From Streptomyces fumigatiscleroticus (GTDB lineage Bacteria; Actinomycetota; Actinomycetes; Streptomycetales; Streptomycetaceae): a stretch of 64,000 bases of DNA. Under the pieces are notes generated by a model. The model saw only the letters and a program-made list of their open reading frames with translations, did not search any database and was not told the DNA's origin. The DNA lies in the NCBI RefSeq assembly GCF_014647975.1, contig NZ_BMQF01000020.1:62001-126000 (forward strand). The letters run 5' to 3'. Numbering within the stretch: the first letter of the stretch is position 1; each line of letters begins with the position of its first letter. The position numbers and the translations under genes are program-made. Of this stretch, positions 12,625 through 21,410 are shown one piece after another.

Positions 12625-12685
12625 TGTGTGATGGGGACGTGCGCCCGTCTCCGGCGCACGACGAGCCGAGTGTCGGGGAGAGACG

Positions 12686-13888
12686 GTGGACAAGCCCAAG
12701 GTCGTGCTGGGTGTCAGCGGCGGCATCGCCGCCTACAAGGCCTGCGAGCTGCTGCGCAGACTGACGGAGTCCGGCCATGACGTCCGGGTCGTCCCCACCG
12801 CCTCCGCCCTGCACTTCGTCGGCGAGGCCACCTGGTCTGCCCTCTCCGGCAACCCCGTCACCACCGAGGTGTGGGAGAGCGTCCACGAGGTCCCGCACGT
12901 ACGCATCGGGCAACACGCCGACCTGGTCGTCGTCGCCCCGGCCACCGCGGACATGCTCGCCAAGGCGGCCCACGGACTGGCCGACGACCTCCTGACCAAC
13001 ACGCTGCTCACCGCCCGCTGCCCGGTCGTCTTCGCCCCCGCCATGCACACCGAGATGTGGGAGCACCCGGCCACCCAGGAGAACGTGGCGACGCTGCGCC
13101 GCCGCGGCGCCGTGGTGATCGAACCGGCCGTCGGCCGCCTCACCGGCGTCGACACCGGCAAGGGCCGGTTCCCCGACCCGGTCGAGATCTTCGAGCTCTG
13201 CCGGCGGGTCCTGGCCCGTGGCGCGACCGGGCCCGACCTCGCGGGACGGCATGTCGTCATCACCGCCGGCGGCACCCGCGAGCCGCTCGACCCGGTCCGC
13301 TTCCTCGGCAACCGCTCCTCCGGCAAGCAGGGGTACGCCCTCGCCCGCACCGCCGCCGCCCGCGGCGCCCGCACCACGCTGATCGCGGCGAACACGTCCC
13401 TGCCCGACCCGGCCGGCGTGGACGTCGTCCGGGTGGGGACGGCCGTTCAGCTGCGCGAGGCGGTGCTGGCGGCGGCCGCGGACGCGGACGCGGTGGTCAT
13501 GGCCGCGGCGGTCGCGGACTTCCGCCCGGCGGCCTATGCGGCCGGGAAGATCAAGAAGAAGGACGACCAGGAGCCCGAGCCCGTCGCCCTGGTGCGCAAT
13601 CCGGACATCCTGGCGGAGATCTCGGCCGACCGCCCCCGCTCCGGCCAGGTGGTCGTCGGCTTCGCCGCCGAGACCGACGAGGTCCTGGCCAACGGCCGCG
13701 CCAAGCTGAAGCGCAAGGGCTGCGATCTCCTGGTGGTGAACGAGGTCGGGGAGAGCCGGACCTTCGGCGCCGAGGAGAACGAGGCCGTCGTGCTGGGGGC
13801 CGACGGCAGCGAGACCTCCGTTCCGCACGGCCCCAAGGAGGCCCTGGCCGAAATCGTGTGGAACCTGGTCGTCGAGCGTCTCGCATGA
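12686..13888 (+). CDS. coaBC: Bifunctional phosphopantothenoylcysteine decarboxylase / synthetase
   Basis: A 400-aa two-domain enzyme of coenzyme A synthesis. The N-terminal flavoprotein CoaC decarboxylates phosphopantothenoylcysteine (VLGVSGGIAAYKACELLRRL; PAMHTEMWEHPAT). The C-terminal CoaB couples 4'-phosphopantothenate to cysteine with CTP (ITAGGTREPLDPVRFLGNRS; KIKK motif near residue 290). GTG start at 12686. The gene lies between rpoZ and metK. Confidence 0.95.
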   Translation: MDKPKVVLGVSGGIAAYKACELLRRLTESGHDVRVVPTASALHFVGEATWSALSGNPVTTEVWESVHEVPHVRIGQHADLVVVAPATADMLAKAAHGLADDLLTNTLLTARCPVVFAPAMHTEMWEHPATQENVATLRRRGAVVIEPAVGRLTGVDTGKGRFPDPVEIFELCRRVLARGATGPDLAGRHVVITAGGTREPLDPVRFLGNRSSGKQGYALARTAAARGARTTLIAANTSLPDPAGVDVVRVGTAVQLREAVLAAAADADAVVMAAAVADFRPAAYAAGKIKKKDDQEPEPVALVRNPDILAEISADRPRSGQVVVGFAAETDEVLANGRAKLKRKGCDLLVVNEVGESRTFGAEENEAVVLGADGSETSVPHGPKEALAEIVWNLVVERLA

Positions 13889-14128
13889 ATGTCTCATTCA
13901 CTTCACGGCGCTCTGGAACCCCGCACATTCGGGCGCGGCGCCCCTGGTCAAGGCCGCTCGGCATTGGGCAGAATGCGCGTGCCGCAGGTCACAGCGCTCC
14001 CGAGGGACGAGACGGGTGGGGCCGTGGCCGAGTGCGACCGATAAACTGTTCTCGGACGACGTTGGGTGCAGCTCCCCGCGCCGTCCGCCAATGATCAGCC
14101 AGCAGCCGCTGCAACCCCAGGGAGCGTT

Positions 14129-15337
14129 GTGTCCCGTCGCCTGTTCACCTCGGAGTCCGTGACCGAAGGTCACCCCGACAAGATCGCTGACCAGATCAGC
14201 GACACCATTCTCGACGCGCTGCTGCGTGAGGACCCGTCCTCCCGCGTCGCCGTCGAGACGCTGATCACGACCGGCCTGGTGCATGTGGCCGGCGAGGTCA
14301 CGACCAAGACGTACGCGGACATCGCGACGCTGGTCCGCAACAAGATCCTCGAGATCGGCTACGACTCCTCCAAGAAGGGCTTCGACGGCGCCTCCTGCGG
14401 CGTGTCGGTGTCGATCGGCGCGCAGTCCCCGGACATCGCGCAGGGCGTCGACACCGCCTACGAGTCCCGGGTCGAGGGCGACGACGACGAACTGGACAAG
14501 CAGGGCGCCGGCGACCAGGGCCTGATGTTCGGCTACGCGACGGACGAGACGCCCACGCTGATGCCGCTGCCGATCTTCCTCGCCCACCGCCTGTCCAAGC
14601 GGCTGTCGGACGTGCGCAAGAACGGCACGATCCCCTACCTGCGCCCGGACGGCAAGACCCAGGTCACCATCGAGTACGACGGCGACAAGGCGGTCCGTCT
14701 GGACACGGTCGTCGTCTCCTCCCAGCACGCCTCCGACATCGACCTGGAGTCGCTGCTGGCGCCCGACATCCGCGAGTTCGTCGTGGAGCCGGAGCTGAAG
14801 GCGCTGCTGGACGACGGCATCAAGCTGGACACCGAGGGCTACCGCCTGCTGGTCAACCCCACCGGCCGCTTCGAGATCGGCGGTCCGATGGGCGACGCCG
14901 GCCTGACCGGCCGCAAGATCATCATCGACACCTACGGCGGCATGGCCCGCCACGGCGGCGGCGCCTTCTCCGGCAAGGACCCGTCCAAGGTCGACCGGAG
15001 CGCCGCGTACGCGATGCGCTGGGTCGCCAAGAACGTGGTCGCCGCGGGTCTCGCCTCCCGCTGCGAGGTCCAGGTCGCCTACGCCATCGGCAAGGCCGAG
15101 CCCGTCGGCCTGTTCGTGGAGACCTTCGGCACCCACAAGGTCGAGCCGGAGAGGATCGAGAAGGCGATCGACGAGGTCTTCGACCTTCGCCCGGCCGCGA
15201 TCATCCGCGACCTCGACCTGCTCCGCCCGATCTACGCCCGGACCGCGGCGTACGGCCACTTCGGCCGCGAGCTCCCCGAGTTCACCTGGGAGCGCACGGA
15301 CCGCGTGGACGCGCTGCGCAAGGCGGCGGGGCTGTAG
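14129..15337 (+). CDS. metK: S-adenosylmethionine synthetase
   Basis: A 402-aa enzyme making SAM from ATP and methionine. The GTG at 14129 gives the canonical N-terminus SRRLFTSESVTEGHPDKIAD. The signature hexapeptide GAGDQG and the phosphate loop GGGAFSGKDPSKVDRS are present. SAM levels influence antibiotic production in Streptomyces. The 240 bases upstream contain a -10-like TAAACT at 14042-14047; I searched the leader by eye for SAM-I and SAM-IV core sequences and found none. Confidence 0.97.
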   Translation: MSRRLFTSESVTEGHPDKIADQISDTILDALLREDPSSRVAVETLITTGLVHVAGEVTTKTYADIATLVRNKILEIGYDSSKKGFDGASCGVSVSIGAQSPDIAQGVDTAYESRVEGDDDELDKQGAGDQGLMFGYATDETPTLMPLPIFLAHRLSKRLSDVRKNGTIPYLRPDGKTQVTIEYDGDKAVRLDTVVVSSQHASDIDLESLLAPDIREFVVEPELKALLDDGIKLDTEGYRLLVNPTGRFEIGGPMGDAGLTGRKIIIDTYGGMARHGGGAFSGKDPSKVDRSAAYAMRWVAKNVVAAGLASRCEVQVAYAIGKAEPVGLFVETFGTHKVEPERIEKAIDEVFDLRPAAIIRDLDLLRPIYARTAAYGHFGRELPEFTWERTDRVDALRKAAGL

Positions 15338-15358
15338 GCCCTCCGGCACAGCACCGCA

Positions 15359-15393
15359 CGAGGCCCGGTGTCCCTTCGGGACGCCGGGCCTCG
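15359..15393 (+). terminator. Terminator after metK
   Basis: A 16-bp stem with one G-T wobble (15359-15374 with 15378-15393) and a 3-base loop, 22 bases after the metK stop. Confidence 0.75.
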
Positions 15394-15777
15394 GCGCGTA
15401 CGGGCCCGCCGGCGGAACGTTGGCGTCGCGGGCCGCGGAAAAGGGGGTCGTTGCGGCGCGTGCGACGGGCCGTACGCTGATGATCTCCCGGTGCGACGGC
15501 CGCGGCTGCTTCGGTGGAGCACGCCCGGTGCGTGCGGTGAAACCGGTAGACGGCTGGTGCCGCTGCCGCTGTGATCTCGGGAGGACCGGCACCGGGGCGC
15601 CCGGTGCGCGGGCGACGGGTACTCCTGGATTCCCGACAGATCCTCGCGGGTTCGCATCCCGCCGCCGGCCGGGTCCGCCCGGGCGGTGTGGCCGAGTGGC
15701 CCAAGGCACCGGTGACCGTCGCCGACCAGGATCTCGGGCGCCGTCGGTTGTCAGTGGGCTTTGGTAGAAATGCAAGC
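15394..15777 (+). other. Gene-free stretch with promoter and tRNA-like fragments
   Basis: A promoter-like pair TTGCGG (15451-15456) and TACGCT (15473-15478) at 16-base spacing could drive priA with a leader of about 290 nt. Within the leader, 15646-15662 folds as a perfect 5-bp stem with a 7-base TTCGCAT loop, like a T-arm. Then 15682-15710 resembles the 5' half of a class II tRNA, with a D-stem GCC/GGC at 15691-15693 and 15705-15707. Neither belongs to a complete cloverleaf. Confidence 0.35.
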
Positions 15778-17925
15778 GTGAGCAGCGAGGACGAACAGTC
15801 GGGCGGCGGCGCGCAGGGTGCGCCGCCCGAGCAGCTCGCGCTCATCCGGGACAGTGTGCGCAAGGCCGGCGTCCCGCGGGCCAAGCCCCGCACCTGGCGG
15901 GGCGCCGCGCTCGCCAAGGAGCTGCCCGTCGCCCGGGTGCTGGTCGACAAGGGCGTGCTCCATCTCGACCGGTACTTCGACTACGCCGTGCCCGAGGAGC
16001 TGGACGCCGAGGCACAGCCGGGCGTGCGCGTGCGCGTGCGGTTCGGCGCCGGACGGCACCGGGTGCGGGAAGGGCGGCGCGAAGGCGGCGGGCTGATCGA
16101 CGGGTTCCTCGTCGAGCGGCGCGCCGAGTCCGACTACTCCGGGCCGCTGGCCGCCCTCGCACAGGTCGTCTCGCCCGAGCCGGTCCTCAGCGAGGAACTG
16201 CTCGGACTCGCCCGGGCCGTCGCCGACCGGTACGCGGGCAGTCTCGCCGATGTGCTCCAGCTCGCCGTACCGCCGCGCAGCGCACGGGCCGAGCAGCGGC
16301 CCTCGCCCGCGCCGCTGCCCCCGCCGCCGGCACCGGACGCGGGCTCGTGGCGGCGGTATGCGCAGGGGGCCGCGTTCGTGGAGTCCCTGGCCTCGGGCGG
16401 TGCTCCGCGCGCCGTGTGGAACGCGCTGCCCGGCCCTCAGTGGAGCGAGGAGCTGGCGCGGGCCGTCGCGGCGGCCCTGGCCTCCGGACGCGGCGCGCTG
16501 GCCGTGCTGCCGGACGGACGGGCGGTGGCCCGCGCCGACGCCGCGCTGACCGCGCTGCTCGGCCCGGGCAGGCACGCGGTGCTCACCGCCGACGCCGGCC
16601 CCGAGAAGCGGTACGCGCAGTGGCTGGCGGTGCGCCGGGGAGCCGTACGGGCCGTCATCGGCACCCGGGCGGCCATGTTCGCCCCGGTCCGGGACCTCGG
16701 GCTGGTCGCCCTCTGGGACGACGGCGACGACAGCCACAGCGAGCAGCACGCCCCGCAGCCCCACGCCCGAGAGGTGCTCCTGCTGCGGGCCGCACAGGAC
16801 AGGTGCGGCTTCCTGCTCGGCGGCTTCAGCTGCACCGTGGAGGCCGCGCAGCTGGTGGAGAGCGGATGGGCCCGGCCGCTCGTCGCCGCGCGGGAACAGG
16901 TGCGCGCCGCCGCCCCGCTGGTGCGGACCGTCGGGGACCAGGACCTCGCGCGGGACGAGGCGGCCCGGGCGGCCCGGCTGCCCACCCTGGCCTGGCAGGC
17001 CGCCCGGGACGGTCTGCGGCAGGGCCCGGTGCTGGTGCAGGTGCCCCGGCGGGGCTACGTACCGCGGCTGGCGTGCGCCGCCTGCCGGGCGCCCGCGCGC
17101 TGCCGCCACTGCGCGGGGCCGTTGGAGGCGCCGGACGCGGGTGCCCCGCGCTGCGGCTGGTGCGGGCGCGAGGAGAACGGCTGGCACTGTCCGGAGTGCG
17201 GTGCGACCCGGTTGCGGGCGCAGGTCGTCGGGGCGCGGCGCACCGCCGAGGAGCTGGGACGGGCCTTCCCCGCCGTGCCGGTGCGGACCTCGGGCCGCGA
17301 GCACGTGCTCGACACGGTGCCGGGAACCCCCGCGCTGGTGGTCAGCACACCGGGGGCCGAGCCCGTCGCCGAGGGCGGGTACGCGGCGGCGCTGCTGCTG
17401 GACGGCTGGGCCATGCTCGGCCGGCCCGACCTGCGCGCCGGTGAGGAGGCGCTCCGGCGCTGGATCGCGGCCTCGGCGCTGGTCCGGCCACAGAGCGCGG
17501 GGGGCACCGTCGTCGTGGTCGCCGAGCCCACCCTGCGGCCGGTCCAGGCGCTGGTCCGCTGGGACCCCGTCGGCCACGCGGTGCGCGAGCTGTCGGAGCG
17601 GGCCGAGCTGGGCTTCCCGCCGGTGTCGCGGATGGCGGCCGTGGCCGGACCGGCGGAAGCGGTCGCCGGGTTCCTGCGCACGGTCGCGCTGCCGGAGCGG
17701 GCGGAGGTACTGGGCCCCGTGCCGATGCCCGTCACGGCCGCGGGGCGTCCGCGGCGGCCGGGCGCTCCGCCCCCCGGGGAGCACTGGGAGCGGGCGCTGA
17801 TACGGGTGCCGCCGGGAAGCGGGGCGGCGCTGGCCGCCGCGCTGAAGACCGCCCAGGCGGCACGGCTGGCACGGGGCGGCGGGGAGCCGGTGCGCGTACG
17901 GATCGATCCGCCGGACATCGGCTGA
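15778..17925 (+). CDS. priA: PriA-like primosomal protein lacking helicase motifs
   Basis: A 715-aa PriA homologue. PriA restarts collapsed replication forks. The N-terminal DNA-binding part (VARVLVDKGVLHLDRYFDYA) and an eight-cysteine zinc region (about residues 437-482) are kept. The Walker A GxxGSGKT is absent (the corresponding stretch reads NALPGPQWSE) and the DEEH box is replaced by WDDGDD. This fits the reported ATPase-dead PriA of actinobacteria: probably a primosome scaffold rather than a helicase. The GTG at 15778 is chosen because upstream sequence is non-coding in character. Confidence 0.92.
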   Translation: MSSEDEQSGGGAQGAPPEQLALIRDSVRKAGVPRAKPRTWRGAALAKELPVARVLVDKGVLHLDRYFDYAVPEELDAEAQPGVRVRVRFGAGRHRVREGRREGGGLIDGFLVERRAESDYSGPLAALAQVVSPEPVLSEELLGLARAVADRYAGSLADVLQLAVPPRSARAEQRPSPAPLPPPPAPDAGSWRRYAQGAAFVESLASGGAPRAVWNALPGPQWSEELARAVAAALASGRGALAVLPDGRAVARADAALTALLGPGRHAVLTADAGPEKRYAQWLAVRRGAVRAVIGTRAAMFAPVRDLGLVALWDDGDDSHSEQHAPQPHAREVLLLRAAQDRCGFLLGGFSCTVEAAQLVESGWARPLVAAREQVRAAAPLVRTVGDQDLARDEAARAARLPTLAWQAARDGLRQGPVLVQVPRRGYVPRLACAACRAPARCRHCAGPLEAPDAGAPRCGWCGREENGWHCPECGATRLRAQVVGARRTAEELGRAFPAVPVRTSGREHVLDTVPGTPALVVSTPGAEPVAEGGYAAALLLDGWAMLGRPDLRAGEEALRRWIAASALVRPQSAGGTVVVVAEPTLRPVQALVRWDPVGHAVRELSERAELGFPPVSRMAAVAGPAEAVAGFLRTVALPERAEVLGPVPMPVTAAGRPRRPGAPPPGEHWERALIRVPPGSGAALAAALKTAQAARLARGGGEPVRVRIDPPDIG

Positions 17926-18005
17926 GCCGGGCGAGGGGTCGGCGCGGAGGGCCGGCGCGGCGGGCCGTTCCCGGCACCGCCGGGAGCGGGGCGGGTGAGG
18001 ACATG

Positions 18006-18042
18006 CGTCTGCCCTCCCGGTAGTGCGCCGGGAGGGCAGACG
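18006..18042. terminator. Bidirectional terminator between priA and convergent gene
   Basis: Perfect 15-bp stem (18006-18020 with 18028-18042) with a 7-base loop, between the priA stop and the stop of the minus-strand gene. Confidence 0.8.
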
Positions 18043-18055
18043 GGGTGGGGACGGG

Positions 18056-18613
18056 TCAGCCGTTGCGCGGACTGGGGAAGGCGGTCGGCCTGACGTCGTC
18101 CCTCAGCGCCGGGCTGCCCGCCGTCGGCTGGGTGGGCATGGAGCGGGCCGCGGGAACGGTCGGGACCGGAGGGAGGGCGGTGTTGGGCAGGGCGGCGTTC
18201 ACATTGACCGTGCGGGCGCCCGCGGCCTCGGGGGCGCGCTCCGGCTCGGTGGCGGTCTGGGCCGTGGCGCGGCGGGCGCCGTAGCGGCGGTGCACGGCCT
18301 GCTTGGTGACCCCCAGGGCGGAGCCCACCGCGTCCCACGAGAAGCCGAGTGAGCGGTCGAAGTCCACGGCGGCCGTGACCAGGGTCTCGACGCTGTCCCG
18401 CAGTTCCTGGGCGAGACGGACGGTCGGGGCGGGGGCCCGTCCGTAGACGACGAAGCCCGCGGAGGGGCCGGTGCGGCGCGGGCGATAGACGTTGCCCAGC
18501 TGGGCGGTGAGCGTGCGCAGCGCGTCCACCTGCCGGCGGACCCGCTCGATGTCCCGCACCAGCAGATGCAGGCTGGCCCGAGCCTGGGCGTCGTGGGTTG
18601 CGTGGTCGGCCAT
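18056..18613 (-). CDS. Conserved Streptomyces protein with HTH-like segment
   Basis: A 185-aa protein of unknown function. The ATG at 18613 gives MADHATHDAQARASLHLLVR. The first half is predicted helical with a heptad-like stretch (RDIERVRRQVDALRTLTAQL). A helix-turn-helix-like segment, SLGFSWDAVGSALGVTKQAV, lies at about residues 87-106 and is followed by HRRYG. The C-terminal 60 residues are Ala/Pro-rich and probably disordered. It looks like a small DNA-binding regulator. It is divergent from fmt, and an inverted repeat lies in the shared intergenic region. Confidence 0.85.
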   Translation of the reverse strand: MADHATHDAQARASLHLLVRDIERVRRQVDALRTLTAQLGNVYRPRRTGPSAGFVVYGRAPAPTVRLAQELRDSVETLVTAAVDFDRSLGFSWDAVGSALGVTKQAVHRRYGARRATAQTATEPERAPEAAGARTVNVNAALPNTALPPVPTVPAARSMPTQPTAGSPALRDDVRPTAFPSPRNG

Positions 18614-18641
18614 GAACAAGCCTCTCGAACCGGCGTTGAAA

Positions 18642-18668
18642 GGAATAGGGCCGCGACGGCGGCCCGTT
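18642..18668 (+). promoter_or_regulatory. Possible sigma-R type promoter facing fmt
   Basis: GGAAT at 18642-18646 and GTT at 18666-18668 are separated by 19 bases, matching the GGAAT-N18/19-GTT form of SigR (disulfide stress) promoters. The site points to fmt, about 210 bases downstream. Confidence 0.35.
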
Positions 18669-18670
18669 GC

Positions 18671-18689
18671 GGTCAACTCTTTCTTGACC
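18671..18689. promoter_or_regulatory. Inverted repeat GGTCAA-N7-TTGACC
   Basis: A perfect 6-bp inverted repeat with a 7-base spacer in the divergent intergenic region between the 185-aa HTH-like gene (start 18613) and fmt. Candidate operator; no regulator is known. Confidence 0.4.
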
Positions 18690-18878
18690 AACGCGCTTTT
18701 CCTCCGCTGGTCACGCTGTGGGGGCGCGGGGGCGTTCGCGTACGCCCCCGTGAGTGATGTGCGCCGCGGATCGGGGGACGCGGGGCTGTCCTGTTCGGCG
18801 CCGTCGGCTCCGCGGACCCCGCCGCATAGACTGGTGCGCCGCACCGACCAACCCCGCCCGAGAGGCCCGTACCCACCC

Positions 18879-19811
18879 ATGAAGCTGGTCTTCGCCGGTA
18901 CCCCCGAGGTCGCCGTTCCCGCTCTGGACGCCCTGCTCGCCTCCGGGCGGCACGAGGTGGCGGCCGTCGTCACGCGCCCCGACGCGCCGGCCGGGCGCGG
19001 GCGCAGGCTGGTCGCCTCGCCCGTCGCCGAGCGGGCCGAGGAGGCCGGCATCGAGGTGCTGAAGCCGGCCCGGCCGCGCGATGCCGGGTTCCTGGAGCGG
19101 CTGCGGGAGATCGGCCCGGACTGCTGCCCGGTCGTCGCCTACGGGGCCCTGCTGCCGCGCGTCGCCCTGGACATCCCCGCGCACGGCTGGGTCAACCTGC
19201 ACTTCTCGCTGCTGCCCGCCTGGCGCGGGGCCGCGCCGGTGCAGCACGCCGTGATGGCGGGCGACGAGATCACCGGTGCCTCGACCTTCCTCATCGAGGA
19301 GGGGCTCGACTCCGGGCCCGTCTACGGCACCGTCACCGAGGAGATCCGCCCCACCGACACCAGCGGCGACCTGCTGACCCGGCTCGCCCTCGCCGGTTCG
19401 GGCCTGCTCGCCGCGACCATGGACGGCATCGAGGACGGCACCCTGAAGGCCGTACCGCAGCCGGCCGAGGGGGTCTCCCTGGCCCCGAAGATCACTGTCG
19501 ACGACGCCCGGATCGACTGGTCGGCCCCCGCGCTCCGCGTCGACCGGGTGGTGCGCGGCTGCACGCCCGCGCCCGGCGCCTGGACCACCTTCCGGGGCGA
19601 GCGGCTCAAGCTCGTCCAGGTCGCCCTCGCACCCGACCGGACGGATCTCGCCCCGGGGCGGATGGCCGCAGGCAAGAACAGCGTGCACGTCGGCACCGGC
19701 TCGCACGCCGTCGAGCTGCTCTGGGTCCAGGCCCAGGGCAAGAAGCCGATGCGGGCGGCGGACTGGGCGCGCGGGGTGCGCATCGCCGCGGAGGAGACGC
19801 TCGGCGGCTGA
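18879..19811 (+). CDS. fmt: Methionyl-tRNA formyltransferase
   Basis: Fmt (310 aa) formylates the initiator Met-tRNA with 10-formyl-THF. The N-terminus MKLVFAGTPEVAVPALDALL fixes the ATG at 18879. The formyltransferase core is complete: FSLLPAWRGAAPVQ near residues 108-121, preceded by the catalytic NLHF, and the C-terminal tRNA-binding domain follows. Next downstream is rsmB, another translation gene. Confidence 0.96.
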   Translation: MKLVFAGTPEVAVPALDALLASGRHEVAAVVTRPDAPAGRGRRLVASPVAERAEEAGIEVLKPARPRDAGFLERLREIGPDCCPVVAYGALLPRVALDIPAHGWVNLHFSLLPAWRGAAPVQHAVMAGDEITGASTFLIEEGLDSGPVYGTVTEEIRPTDTSGDLLTRLALAGSGLLAATMDGIEDGTLKAVPQPAEGVSLAPKITVDDARIDWSAPALRVDRVVRGCTPAPGAWTTFRGERLKLVQVALAPDRTDLAPGRMAAGKNSVHVGTGSHAVELLWVQAQGKKPMRAADWARGVRIAAEETLGG

Positions 19812-19858
19812 CCGGCGGGAACGGGTACGGCCGGGGGATGCCGCGCGCCCCGGCGACG

Positions 19859-19906
19859 TAGGCTGGGAGACGCACTTCGCGCACTTCACGCACTTCGCGC
19901 GGTTCA
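19859..19906 (+). promoter_or_regulatory. -10 box and 9-bp tandem repeats in rsmB leader
   Basis: TAGGCT at 19859-19864 is a good -10 element for rsmB. It is followed directly by four tandem 9-bp units (19871-19906): CGCACTTCG, CGCACTTCA, CGCACTTCG, CGCGGTTCA. The repeats would be transcribed as the start of the 5' leader. Confidence 0.45.
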
Positions 19907-19930
19907 TCCCACACCCGGAGCACCTTTTTC

Positions 19931-21349
19931 GTGAGCGACACCTCTCGCCGGCCCCACAAGCCCTACCGCCGTCCCAAGAAGGACCCCGTCCGCATCCTCG
20001 CCTTCGAGGCGCTGCGGGCCGTGGACGAGCGCGACGCGTACGCCAACCTCGTGCTGCCGCCGCTGCTGCGCAAGGCGCGGGAGAAGGAGGGGCCCGAGAG
20101 GTTCGACGCCCGGGACGCCGCGCTGGCGACCGAGCTGGTCTACGGGACGCTGCGCCGGCAGGGGACGTACGACGCCGTCATAGCGGCCTGTGTGGACCGG
20201 CCGCTGCGGGAGGTCGACCCGCCGGTGCTGGACGTGCTGAGCCTCGGCGCGCACCAGCTGCTGGGGACCCGGATCCCGACGCACGCCGCCGTCTCCGCCT
20301 CCGTGGAACTGGCCCGTGTGGTGCTCGGCGACGGGCGGGCCAAGTTCGTCAACGCCGTGCTGCGGAAGATCGCGCAGGACGATCTCGACGGCTGGCTGGA
20401 GCGGGTGGCCCCGCCCTACGACGAGGACCCCGAGGACCATCTCTCCGTGGTGCACTCGCACCCGCGCTGGGTCGTCTCCGCGCTGTGGGACTCGCTCGGC
20501 GGCGGCCGGGCCGGGATCGAGGACCTGCTGGAGGCGGACAACGAGCGGCCCGAGGTGACGCTGGTGGCCCGGCCGGGCCGGGCCACCACCGAGGAGCTGC
20601 TGCGCGAGGAGGCCGCGGTGCCGGGGCGCTGGTCGCCGTATGCGGTGCGGCTCACCGAGGGCGGTGAGCCCGGCGCCGTCGAGGCCGTGCGCCAGGGCCG
20701 TGCGGGCGTGCAGGACGAGGGCAGTCAGCTCGTCGCGCTCGCCCTGGCCAACGCGCCGCTGGAGGGGCGCGACCGGTTCTGGCTCGACGGCTGCGCGGGG
20801 CCCGGCGGCAAGGCCGCGCTGCTCGGCGCGGTGGCGGCCGAGCGGGACGCGGTGCTGCTGGCGTCGGAGAAGCAGCCGCACCGGGCCGGCCTGGTGGCCA
20901 GGGCGCTGGACGGCAACCCGGGGCCGTACCAGGTGATCGCCGCCGACGGGACCCGGCCCGCCTGGCGGCCCGGCAGCTTCGACCGGGTGCTGGTGGACGT
21001 GCCGTGCACCGGGCTCGGCGCCCTGCGCCGCCGCCCCGAGGCGCGCTGGCGGCGCCGCCCCGAGGACCTGGACGGCTTCGCCCCGCTCCAGCGCGGTCTG
21101 CTGCACACGGCCCTGGAGTCGGTGCGGACCGGCGGTGTCGTCGGCTACGCGACCTGTTCGCCGCACCTCGCCGAGACCCGGGCCGTCGTCGCCGACGTGC
21201 TCAAGCAGCACCCGGAGGCCGAACTCCTCGACGCCCGGCCGCTGCTGCCCGGCGTCCCCGCCCTGGGCGAGGGCCCCGACATCCAGCTCTGGCCGCACCT
21301 GCACGGCACCGACGCGATGTACCTGGCGATCATCCGGAAGAACGGCTGA
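19931..21349 (+). CDS. rsmB: 16S rRNA (cytosine-967-C5) methyltransferase RsmB/Sun
   Basis: A 472-aa two-domain protein (GTG start). The N-terminal NusB-like RNA-binding domain spans about residues 15-150; the C-terminal SAM methyltransferase has DGCAGPGGKAALL for SAM binding, DVPCTGLGALRRRPEARWRR with one catalytic cysteine, and YATCSP with the second. It methylates C967 of 16S rRNA. It follows fmt and precedes rpe, a common actinobacterial order. Confidence 0.94.
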   Translation: MSDTSRRPHKPYRRPKKDPVRILAFEALRAVDERDAYANLVLPPLLRKAREKEGPERFDARDAALATELVYGTLRRQGTYDAVIAACVDRPLREVDPPVLDVLSLGAHQLLGTRIPTHAAVSASVELARVVLGDGRAKFVNAVLRKIAQDDLDGWLERVAPPYDEDPEDHLSVVHSHPRWVVSALWDSLGGGRAGIEDLLEADNERPEVTLVARPGRATTEELLREEAAVPGRWSPYAVRLTEGGEPGAVEAVRQGRAGVQDEGSQLVALALANAPLEGRDRFWLDGCAGPGGKAALLGAVAAERDAVLLASEKQPHRAGLVARALDGNPGPYQVIAADGTRPAWRPGSFDRVLVDVPCTGLGALRRRPEARWRRRPEDLDGFAPLQRGLLHTALESVRTGGVVGYATCSPHLAETRAVVADVLKQHPEAELLDARPLLPGVPALGEGPDIQLWPHLHGTDAMYLAIIRKNG

Positions 21350-21410
21350 GCGCCGGTCCCAGGACCACACCGGCGCGAACATCCGTGCCAGGGCATGGCA
21401 GGCTTGGGGC

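Noticed and set aside
13889..14128. Possible SAM riboswitch before metK
   Set aside because: No SAM-I or SAM-IV core sequence found by eye; only a -10-like box and minor hairpins.
15682..15760. Complete tRNA gene before priA
   Set aside because: Only the 5' half fits; position 33 is not T, and no acceptor 3' strand or T-arm follows.
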